In this document: positions 56,748-64,000 of the stretch, piece by piece | How positions within the stretch are numbered: the first letter of the stretch is position 1 | Layout of the letters: each line of letters begins with the position of its first letter | Assembly (NCBI GenBank): GCA_022793895.1 | Contig: JAAWDS010000053.1 | Location: 99,733 to 163,732, forward strand | DNA length: 64,000 bases | Reading direction: 5' to 3' | Origin: Provencibacterium sp. | GTDB lineage: Bacteria; Bacillota; Clostridia; Oscillospirales; Ruminococcaceae | Made by a program: the position numbers and the translations under genes | The notes under the pieces: generated by a model | Databases searched by the model: none | What the model was told of the DNA's origin: nothing | The model's input: the letters and a program-made list of their open reading frames with translations, nothing else

Positions 56748-57708
56748 ATGACGCAGTCCAAGCTCCCTATAGGTTTTCCAAGGCTCCGGCACACTCTTCG
56801 GACTGTCTGGAATCAGCGTACCCTGCACCTCATGATGCTGCCCGGCCTTGCCTGCCTGCTGCTGTTTTCTTATGTGCCGATGTACGGCATCGTCATAGCG
56901 TTTCAAAACTACCAGCTTGGCGATGTGATCGGTATGAGCTCTTGGGTAGGCTTCCAGTACTTCGTTGATTTTTTCCAGACGCGGGATGTGTGGCAGATTT
57001 TGCGCAACACCGTCGCCATGAGTATGCTCAGGCTGCTGGTCGGTTTCCCGGTCCCGATTTTGCTGGCGCTGTTGCTCAACGAATGCCAGAGCCAGGGCTA
57101 CAAGCGGGTGGTGCAGACCGTTTCCTATTTACCGCACTTTATCTCCTGGGTAGTGGTCACGGCCATCGTCATGCAGTTTCTCTCGAACGACGATGGAGCG
57201 GTCAATGAGCTTCTGCTGTCGCTGCGCCTGATCGATCAACCCATTATGTTTATGGGGGAATCCCGGTATTTCTGGATGATCGTCGTATTGTCGGATGTGT
57301 GGAAAAATGTCGGGTGGAACACCATCATCTATCTGTCTGCCATCTCCTCGATCAATATGGAGCTCTATGACGCGGCGGCCATTGACGGTGCGAACCGTCT
57401 CCAGGAGGCGCGGCATGTAACGGCGCCGGGCATTGCGCCAACGGTCATTATCCTGCTCATTCTTCAGATCAGCAAGCTGCTGAACACCAGCTTTGAGGAA
57501 ATTATGCTCTTTACCAACGATATGAAAAACTCCATGGTCAAGGATGTCGCCGAGGTGATCGATACTTATGTGCTGCGATACGGGATCCGGCAGATGCGTT
57601 TCTCCTATGCGGCCGCAGTTGGGCTGTTCTGTTCGATCGTATCCATTCTTCTGGCTGGTGACTTCCAACTTCATTAGCCGGAAGGTGTCGGACTCCAGCC
57701 TCTTCTGA
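56748..57708 (+). pseudogene. LplB-like permease with a 4-bp duplication near its 3' end
   Basis: The permease has the normal N-terminal half, FQNYQLGDVIGMSSWVGFQ, the EAA loop LYDAAAIDGANRLQEARHV and six helices. Near 57649 the sequence CTGGCTGG contains one extra CTGG; removing it restores VTSNFISRKVSDSSLF to TGA at 57708. As it stands, the last 17 residues are replaced by AGDFQLH and a TAG at 57677. The change is small and at the C-terminus, so partial function is possible. The start (ATG 56748 or GTG 56739) has a weak ribosome site. Confidence 0.82.
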
Positions 57709-57809
57709 GAGCGGGATCAATGAGAACGGGAGAAAAAGCCGGCCTTTGAAATCATACGCCCTGCGCTGCGGGATAGGCGCGGAGCATGCAGAAAGGAAGG
57801 ATCCTGTCC

Positions 57810-58712
57810 ATGAGGAAAAGCGCGGTTCGCAAAATTCGGAACGGTTCCGTTTGGTTTGATGTTTTTGTCTATGTGGTCATGTTTTTGGTGGCGGCCGTTA
57901 CCCTGTATCCTTTCCTAAACACTGTGGTTGTTTCTCTCAACGACGGAATCGATACGGCGCGCGGCGGATTGACGCTCTGTCCCCGGAAGTTCACCCTCTC
58001 CAACTATCGCGCCGTATTTATAGACACGCGGATTCCGCGCGCCTTTTTGATTTCGGTGGCACGTACGGTACTGGGTTCCGCGCTGGCGGCGATCGCGACC
58101 GGACTTTTCGCTTACCCGCTCTCCAGGCCCTATTTCCGCGGGCGGCACATCTACAGGACGCTGGCTCTGATTACCATGTATTTCAGCGGCGGCCTGATTC
58201 CGCAATATCTATTGTACATGAAAATTGGCCTGCTCAATTCCTTCTGGGTTTATGTGCTTCCAGGCATGCTCAACGTCTATCAAATGCTGATTATCCGCAC
58301 CTATTTTCTGGGCATTCCAATGGAATTTGAGGAGTCCGCTTTTGTGGACGGCGCCAAGCACCTGCGGGTATTTTTTCAGATTATGCTGCCGCTGTCCATG
58401 CCGGTTATTGCGGTGATTATTCTTTACAACGCGGTCTCGCAGTGGAACAGCTGGTTCAATGCCTATATCTATATCCGCAACCGCAGGCTGCTCCCGCTAC
58501 AGAGCATTCTCATTGAGATCGTGAATGTCAATAAGATGAGCGAGCTGGAAGAAATGGCTTCCGCCGAAATCGGCATGGCGGCCCAGCAGTTGACCACCCG
58601 CTCGGTCACAGCGGCGGTGATGATCGTTACTTGCCTTCCCATCATCTGTGTATATCCGTTTCTTCAGGAATATTTTGTCAAAGGCGTTATGATTGGCTCG
58701 GTAAATAGATAA
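57810..58712 (+). CDS. Carbohydrate ABC importer permease (YtcP/LplC-like)
   Basis: This 300-aa permease appears intact: six predicted helices, the EAA loop EFEESAFVDGAKHLRVFFQI and the family ending YFVKGVMIGSVNR. I place the start at ATG 57810, ten bases after AAAGGAAGG; an ATG eight codons upstream covers that site. It belongs to the third importer, whose other two genes are damaged, so it probably has no working partners. Ends with TAA. Confidence 0.92.
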   Translation: MRKSAVRKIRNGSVWFDVFVYVVMFLVAAVTLYPFLNTVVVSLNDGIDTARGGLTLCPRKFTLSNYRAVFIDTRIPRAFLISVARTVLGSALAAIATGLFAYPLSRPYFRGRHIYRTLALITMYFSGGLIPQYLLYMKIGLLNSFWVYVLPGMLNVYQMLIIRTYFLGIPMEFEESAFVDGAKHLRVFFQIMLPLSMPVIAVIILYNAVSQWNSWFNAYIYIRNRRLLPLQSILIEIVNVNKMSELEEMASAEIGMAAQQLTTRSVTAAVMIVTCLPIICVYPFLQEYFVKGVMIGSVNR

Positions 58713-58743
58713 ACCCTGACGAACAATAAAAGGAGGCAAGGTT

Positions 58744-60175
58744 ATGTTTCAGTACAAAGCGCTCACCCGTCCGCCCGTCTCTTTAATCTGTGTGGGGCTT
58801 CTGGCAGGCTGCGCCGGGAACACCGCAGGCGGTTCTTCCGCATCCGGCAGCGCTCCGGCCTCTTCGGCTTCCGCATCTTCCGCCGCAAAGCAGGAGGATA
58901 CGCGCAGCGAGCCGGAGGAGTTCACCGTCTGGTTCGCTAAAAGCAACTATGCGTCCAAATATGAGTTTAGCGGCGAGGATCAAATTTCCAAATGGATCAT
59001 GGAGAACAAGAACGTAAAGCTGAATTTTGAGGGCGCTACCGGCGATTGGCGGCAGGTCTATGCCCTGATGCTCTCCTCGGATGATCTGCCGGACTGCATC
59101 CGCGGGCTGGGAACCGGCAACGAGTACATGCAGACCATTAAGCTGGGGAAGCTCGTGCCGCTGGATGACTATATGCAGAAATATGACGGCTATACCTCCA
59201 CCTATTCCCAGAGCCAGATCGACGTTATGAAGGTGGACGGCAAGAGCTACACCATGATTAACTGGGGACATTATGACGGCACCATCTCCGGGGGGAACGG
59301 CGGCTGGGGCTATAACGACCAGATCTATGAGCAGCTCGGTTCTCCCAAGCTGACTACGCTCGATGAGCTGTACGACTATCTTGTACAAGTGAAAAATTCA
59401 GGAATTACGGTGAACGGGCAGCCGGTCATTCCGTTTCAATCCAGCACCCACACCGAGATACTCGGCAGCCTGGCCATGGTTTGGAGCGCGTTTGGCGAGG
59501 GACGTTCCAACAGTGAGCTCACCCGGATGACGATCGACCGGGGCGGAGAGTTCCGGTTTGTTATGGAGGATGAAAAGCTGCTGGACGCGCTGCTCTTCAT
59601 GAACAAGCTCTACCGGGAGGAGCTTATCAACAAGGATTGCTTTTTATGCCTACCACGACTGGCAGATCACGCCGGAGGGACAGTATACCCTGGGCTTTGG
59701 TCCGGAAGGAATCCTCTGGGAATATGATACCGACAACATGCCGAAGCTCAAGGAAGGCAAATCCCTGGTCCTCTCGGCCGAGGAATTGACAAAGCTGCCG
59801 ATCTATAGCTTTTTCACCTTGGGCCAGTCGAATCTCTATAACGAGGCAAAGATGAAGATCAACCGTTCGCTTCCGGCAGAGGAGCAGGATTGGCTGATTG
59901 CCGCGCAGGATCAGGTTTGTTTCCGCCATACGAAGGACGTCACCGAATATGTCAATGTGAATACCGATATCAATACCGATGAAAACAACATTTATGTGGA
60001 ATGCAAGGAGATTTTGACGGACGCCTACATCAGCATGATCACCGCATCCAGCGAAGATGAGGTGCGCAGGATTTATGAGGAGACCAAAAATCAAATTTAT
60101 GGGATGAACTTTGAGAGCATACTCAAGGTTTTGGAGGAGAAGTGGCAGCAGAATAAGGAGATTATGGGTAAGTAA
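58744..60175 (+). pseudogene. Sugar-binding lipoprotein with internal deletion and frameshift
   Basis: The ATG at 58744 follows AAAGGAGG; a signal peptide ends in GLLAGC, followed by a Ser/Ala linker and the first lobe of a family-1 binding protein. Around 59643 the frame breaks: LYREELINKDC is followed, one base out of frame, by YAYHDWQITPEGQYTLGFG and the C-terminal part to TAA at 60175. In relatives of this kind more sequence normally separates these segments, so a deletion with frame loss is likely. The receptor of the third importer is therefore dead. Confidence 0.8.
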
Positions 60176-60184
60176 ACAAATTCA

Positions 60185-60216
60185 GGGTGTGCCCGGTTGA
60201 AAAACCGGACACACCC
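60185..60216 (+). terminator. Intrinsic terminator after the third importer
   Basis: Stem GGGTGTG (60185-60191) with CACACCC (60210-60216), continued by CCGGTT/AACCGG, then CTTTTGTTTC. Confidence 0.8.
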
Positions 60217-60314
60217 GGCTTTTGTTTCTCTTATAGGCATGAGGTCCGCTGTCCGGGATGGATGGAATGGGAAACCGGCGTTCGCTGTTTTCCGTTCCGC
60301 AGAGGGGTGAGGAG

Positions 60315-61909
60315 ATGTTTTCAGTACTGTTGGCAGACGATGAACAATTGGACAGGGAGGGCCTGCGGCGCCAGATCCCATGGGAGGACCTGCAAGTAGA
60401 GGAGATCCGGCTGGCAAGGAACGGACGGGAGGTTCTGGAGCTGCTGCGCCAGGCCCCGGCGGATATTCTGCTGACGGATATCAGTATGCCGGGAATGAAC
60501 GGACTGGATCTGGCCGAAGAGTCGGCCCGACTCTGCCCAGATATCCGGGTCATTTTCATTAGCGGCTATGCTGATTTTTCTTATGCGCAGAAGGCGGTAG
60601 AGTTGGGCGCGAGCGGCTATGTCCTCAAGCCGGTGGATACCGCGGAATTTTGTAAGGTGTTCCGCCGGGCTTCTCAGGATATTTTAGAAGAGAAACGGCT
60701 GCGGAAGGACCTCTGAACGATGGGGGACAAGGCCCGCTACGCGGAATTTCTGGAGTTCTCTAAATCGGTGGGGGATTTTCTCATACAGGGCCGCGCGAGC
60801 CCGGAGCTTCTCGGAAGGATCCGGAGTCTTACCGGCGGCGGGAACCCGTGCGGCTTGATTTTGTTCGAGATTGAAAAATATGACGAATGGATCAACGATA
60901 TGCCATCGGAGGAAGCGGAAAACCTGCTTGCCGTTTTCCCCCGGGAGCTGGATAAGCCTATAAAGGATGTTTGCTTTTTTAGCGTGCAGATGAAGCCCTC
61001 GCGTTATGCGCTGCTGTATGGGAGCCGGGATAACGGACTGTTTCCTATAGAGGCGCTGCGGGCGTTTGGCGAGGCGGTAAAGACAAGCTGCGGCTTGACA
61101 GTGACCATGGCGGTATCCGATCGGATGCCGGAAGTAGAGCGACTCCCCGAAGCCTATCGAGAGGGACGCAGCCTGTTGCTGCAACGCGTGTTCGTCGGGC
61201 CGGGGAGTATTATCGAACAGAGTGCCGGCGCGCTGCGGGAAGGGCTGCCCATAGACTATATTCTTTCGCAGATGAATGTAGAGATCCCCTTCAGAGCGTG
61301 CGGAATATGGAGGCGCATCATCTGTCGGCCTTTATCAAGGCGGTGTTTGATGATTTAGAGGCGCGCGATACCTTTCCGATTACGATCGTGCGCAACATCT
61401 CGATACAAATCATCAGCCGGCTGCAATTTGCCCTGGCGGAAGAAAACTTAGGGGCGGCCTTTCTGGAGGATCCGCTGCTTTGGGAGCAGGTGATCGGCGC
61501 TCCCTCCTTTTGCGTGCTGCGCGAGGTGGTTTTAAATTATTTCGCTCAGGTCGCGCAGGAGCTCTCGCAGAAAAAGGAACAGCATTATTGGAAAATTGCG
61601 GAGCAAATCGTCAATTATATTGAAGATCATTACAGCGAGGAGATCACCCTTAAAACCATCGCCTCCAAGTTCTATTATTCGCCCAACCATCTCGGCGTTT
61701 TGTTCAAAGAGGTAACGGGAAAAACCTTCCATGATTATCTTACGCAGGTGCGCATGCGTGTGGCGGCGCAGCTCCTTAAAGAAGGTTCAATGTATGTTTA
61801 CGAGGTGGCCAACCGGGTTTCATATAAGAACACCATCGCATTCAGCAACCAGTTACGCCGGGAATTTGGCGTGAAGCCCGCGGAGTATTCCGCGCGGTAT
61901 CGGAGGTGA
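60315..61909 (+). pseudogene. YesN-like response regulator, broken by TGA and a frameshift
   Basis: The receiver (VLLADDEQLD, D55 in LLTDISMPG, GYVLKPVD) starts at ATG 60315. A TGA at 60714-60716 (codon 134) interrupts the frame, which goes on in phase with ARYAEFLEFSKSVGDF. Near 61283 one base of a C-run appears missing; after the shift come VRNMEAHHLSAFIKAVFDD and a complete AraC domain (ITLKTIASKFYYSPNHLGVL, VANRVSYKNTIAFSNQLRR) to the stop at 61909. Only a lone receiver of 133 residues could still be made. It pairs with the deleted kinase that follows. Confidence 0.85.
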
Positions 61910-61913
61910 ATGT

Positions 61914-62758
61914 ATGCGGAATCCGGATCGTCCGCTGCGGAGCTTTAAAATCAAGTACAAATTGGTATTCTGTTACTGGCCGGTGGTTACGTTTCTGGTC
62001 GTGCTGGCCGGGATAGCCTTCTATTTTTCCGCTTCCCAAACTGTTCGGGAACAGTCCATTTCGATCGTAGAGCAGATGAGCGGCCGTCTGGCGAATGAGA
62101 TCGCGCAGCGGATGCGGACCTGCGAGGAAATTCTGGACAGCATCACGGCGGACGACGGCTTTCTTCAATATGCGGAGGGGCGCTATACCGGACCGAGTGA
62201 GGAGTACCGGCTCCATAAGCAATTTACCGCCCGCATGGAAGCGGTGTTGGCGGCCATGGATGCGTGGATCTATCTATCGGTGATCCGCTATGATGAGTCG
62301 CTGAATGAATCTCTGTCCGGGAGGTACCACCATAAATTTGCAGATTCTTTACAGATCACCACGATGAGCTCCAACTTTCAGCTTGTCAACCGCCGGCAGC
62401 TCAGCGGACGTGCCTGGTTTGATACGATCTATGGCTCTTCCGAAATTGTCCGGGGCTTGTGGGAGCAGGTAGAAGAAGATTCTCAAACCGGTTCTATTAC
62501 GCTCTTTCACGAGTTACAGAGCATGGACTTACTGTCCATGGGATAGGCATGGACGCCCGGCAGGCGGGCGAATTGCTTAAACGGCCGAACTTAGACAATC
62601 CGGGCGGTTATGGGGCATATAACGTTCACGAACGGATTAAGCTGTATTTTGGAAAAGAGTATGGCGTTTGCGTTCAGAGCGTGCTAGGGACAGGCACTAA
62701 AATTACGATTCGGATTCCCGGAGGCGGAGAAAGGCGGCGGGATTTCATAGAGCGGTAA
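61914..62758 (+). pseudogene. YesM-like sensor kinase with large internal deletion
   Basis: The ATG at 61914 opens a kinase N-terminus with a membrane helix near residues 20-42 and about 165 residues of extracytoplasmic sensor. At about 62530 the frame ends and another frame begins directly in the ATP-binding G1 box (HGIGMDARQAGELL), running through GGYGAYNVHERIKLYFG to the stop at 62758. The second helix, linker, phospho-acceptor His and N box, some 300 residues, are missing. The start lies four bases after the regulator stop, so they were one operon. Confidence 0.85.
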
Positions 62759-62877
62759 TAATTATATTATGGCCAGTATCATGGACGGCCGCCGGCGTTT
62801 TCTTCCCTACAGATCTACCGGGTCTGTCCCACACTAGGGAGGGGAAATGTTCTATCTGCTTTGTATAAAACGGGTGA

Positions 62878-62917
62878 AAAACAAGGCCGGGAGCTGAGAA
62901 GCTCCCGGCCTTGTTTT
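62878..62917 (+). terminator. Intrinsic terminator at the end of the third locus
   Basis: A 17-bp stem (62878-62894 with 62901-62917) with a 6-nt loop, ending in TTTT. It marks the last GC-rich sequence before the AT-rich segment. Confidence 0.92.
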
Positions 62918-63004
62918 GGATTTGCGGGGAAAGAGCCGGATGGAAGCCGGGGAACCGTGGGCTTTGGCATCTATCGTAAGGCCGCTATTATGAAGTAATA
63001 AAGG

Positions 63005-63664
63005 CTAACATGGAGAGGAATTTTCTTGTAAAACAATAATATTTTGGGATTTGATCCATTGCATAGGCGCAACGCCATATTCCTTTTAAACATTTTTGTG
63101 AATTGCGCGACATCTTGATATCCTACCAACGCTGCAACTTCATAAATTTTTCGGGTTCCTTGCGAAAGAAGTTTCTGAGCGGATTTCATTCGAAAATGAA
63201 GAAGATACTCACTAAAGGGAATGCCAAAATCATCTTTAAAGATCTTACTGAGATATGAGGGGCTGACGGATATCTTTTTTGCCAGTTGACCGAGGGTAAT
63301 TTCTTCAGAATAATGGGTATGGACATATTCCATCGCTTGTAATGAAAGCCTGTTTTTACCGGTATTCAGCTGAAGAGCCTTTAGAATTTTCTCCAGCGTC
63401 CTCTGAAGCACTTTGAAAATCTCGCAAAGATTCCCTCCTTCGCTGAGCTCCTGTACACCATTATATGAAACTGGCAGCAGCGATTCAGGAAATGGGCCAT
63501 ATTTTTCATAGAGAATATCATAAGCAATGTGGACTACGGAAATACATTGATGAATGAAGGCGCTAAATTGATAAATGGTCTGGTTTTTGTAGTGGTAATC
63601 CAAATAAGAATAAAGAAAGGATTCGAGAGCATCAACGTCCGCATTAGGGATTATTGGCTTTTCA
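63005..63664 (-). pseudogene. AraC-family regulator fragment, truncated and frameshifted
   Basis: The minus strand encodes a regulator tail: FSAFIHQCISVVHIAYDILY, then the AraC helices ITLGQLAKKISVSPSYLSKI and IYEVAALVGYQDVAQFTKMF. At the four-A run (63084-63087) the frame slips; restoring one base gives KEYGVAPMQWIKSQNIIVLQ, the correct AraC ending, and a TAG at 63005. Upstream, the frame meets a TAG just before 63691 and no receiver or sensor domain exists, because the sequence turns into an ABC-2 permease on the other strand. The segment is AT-rich compared with everything to its left. Confidence 0.78.
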
Positions 63665-64000
63665 ATTAACGCAATCGCCAGCATGGGCAAAGACTACGTT
63701 TCAAAGTGGGGGAAGTACAAGCTGACCGCTCCAGTGAAAAGAGCTGATATTGTAAAGAGCTATTTTATCAACCAGCTTATATGGCTGTTTGTCGGGATGA
63801 TTTTTGCTGGGGTTGGCTTGGGACTGTCCTGGCTCTTACATGGTTGTCCCTTTGATCGAAGCATTGATACCTTTATGGTGTTTTTCACAGGAATTAGTAT
63901 TAGCCTATTTGCTGGGGCAATTTTCTTTCCGCTGTTCTATTTAGGCGGAGAGGAACGGAACGGGGCTTTTTTAGTTATCAGTGTATTATGCGCGATTGGG
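63640..64000 (+). pseudogene. 5'-truncated ABC-2 type permease fragment, runs out of window
   Basis: An open plus-strand frame reads GFSINAIASMGKDYVSKWGK, KLTAPVKRADIVKSYF, then two hydrophobic helices (LIWLFVGMIFAGVGLGLSWL and FTGISISLFAGAIFFPLFYL). The SKWGKYKLTAPVKRADIV pattern is that of the ABC2_membrane_5 family, which partners ATPases exporting peptides or drugs. No start codon with a ribosome site is seen: homology begins near 63640, where the opposite-strand AraC fragment also ends. The nearest ATG is at 63683. The 3' end lies outside the window. Confidence 0.7.

Noticed and set aside
60714..60716. Selenocysteine at the in-frame TGA of the second YesN regulator
   Set aside because: The position is in the linker after the receiver, no SECIS-like hairpin directly follows, and the same gene has an additional frameshift.
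47944..62758. All frameshifts as pure sequencing error
   Set aside because: Some lesions are in homopolymers and could be errors, but the CTGG duplication, large internal deletions and base-substitution stops are not typical of that, and core genes are clean.
1..64000. CRISPR arrays, tRNA/rRNA genes, insertion sequences, prophage genes
   Set aside because: None could be recognised on either strand; the repeats present are hairpins and the two intergenic elements.

Overview
The window looks like a chromosomal segment of a GC-rich (roughly 55-60% by eye) anaerobic Bacillota, most likely a gut-type Clostridia. The reasons are the rplU-prp-rpmA order with an L27 that carries the Prp-cleaved N-terminal extension, the yfmF/yfmH pair, strong AGGAGG ribosome binding sites, consensus SigA promoters, lipobox-bearing solute-binding proteins and LplB/YtcP-type sugar importers. 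No tRNA, rRNA, CRISPR array, transposase or prophage gene was seen. The genus cannot be named from this sequence.

Layout. 1-9.7 kb is ordinary core genome and entirely intact: the end of a large GH94-type glucan synthase/phosphorylase, yfmF, yfmH, lgt, folD, and rplU-prp-rpmA behind a good promoter with a probable L21 leader. 9.8-12.8 kb holds a sugar-binding lipoprotein followed closely by a chemoreceptor. 13.0-19.3 kb is a leftward glycan locus that is decaying: an alpha-glucuronidase-like hydrolase with a probable frameshift, a 450-bp remnant of a GHL6-type hydrolase, a GH29 alpha-L-fucosidase with an in-frame TAG, and a solute-binding protein fused head to head with the tail of an AraC regulator. 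19.4-24.0 kb has an IclR-controlled operon (TIM-barrel isomerase, 2-hydroxyacid dehydrogenase, IclR), a DUF3788 protein and a second 2-hydroxyacid dehydrogenase. 24.3-47.7 kb is intact accessory sugar metabolism: GH31, a complete importer, an AraC sensor-regulator, two overlapping GHL6-type hydrolases, a domain-swapped GH3, a MATE exporter, a YesN regulator and a second complete importer. 47.9-63.6 kb is again eroded: a YesM kinase with an in-frame TAG, two intact esterases, a broken DUF3604 protein, a broken GH42, an intact PHP protein, then a third importer and two-component system in which five of six genes are damaged. From about 62.97 kb the sequence becomes AT-rich and ends with a truncated AraC gene head to head with a truncated ABC-2 permease.

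How the genes fit together. The recurring unit is a lipoprotein receptor, two permeases (LplB-like and YtcP/LplC-like) with no ATPase of their own, a YesM/YesN or Cache-AraC sensor, and hydrolases without signal peptides. This implies import of oligosaccharides through a shared ATPase encoded elsewhere and their cleavage in the cytoplasm. Fucose, alpha-glucose/xylose, beta-glucose/xylose, beta-galactose and ester linkages are the likely targets.

The most striking pattern is uneven decay. The core genes and the 19.4-47.7 kb block read cleanly, while two sugar loci carry three in-frame TAG codons, one in-frame TGA, a 4-bp tandem duplication, internal deletions and two head-to-head truncation junctions. 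A second notable item is a pair of roughly 200-bp intergenic elements at 12.8 and 24.1 kb that keep the same stem-loops through compensatory base changes.
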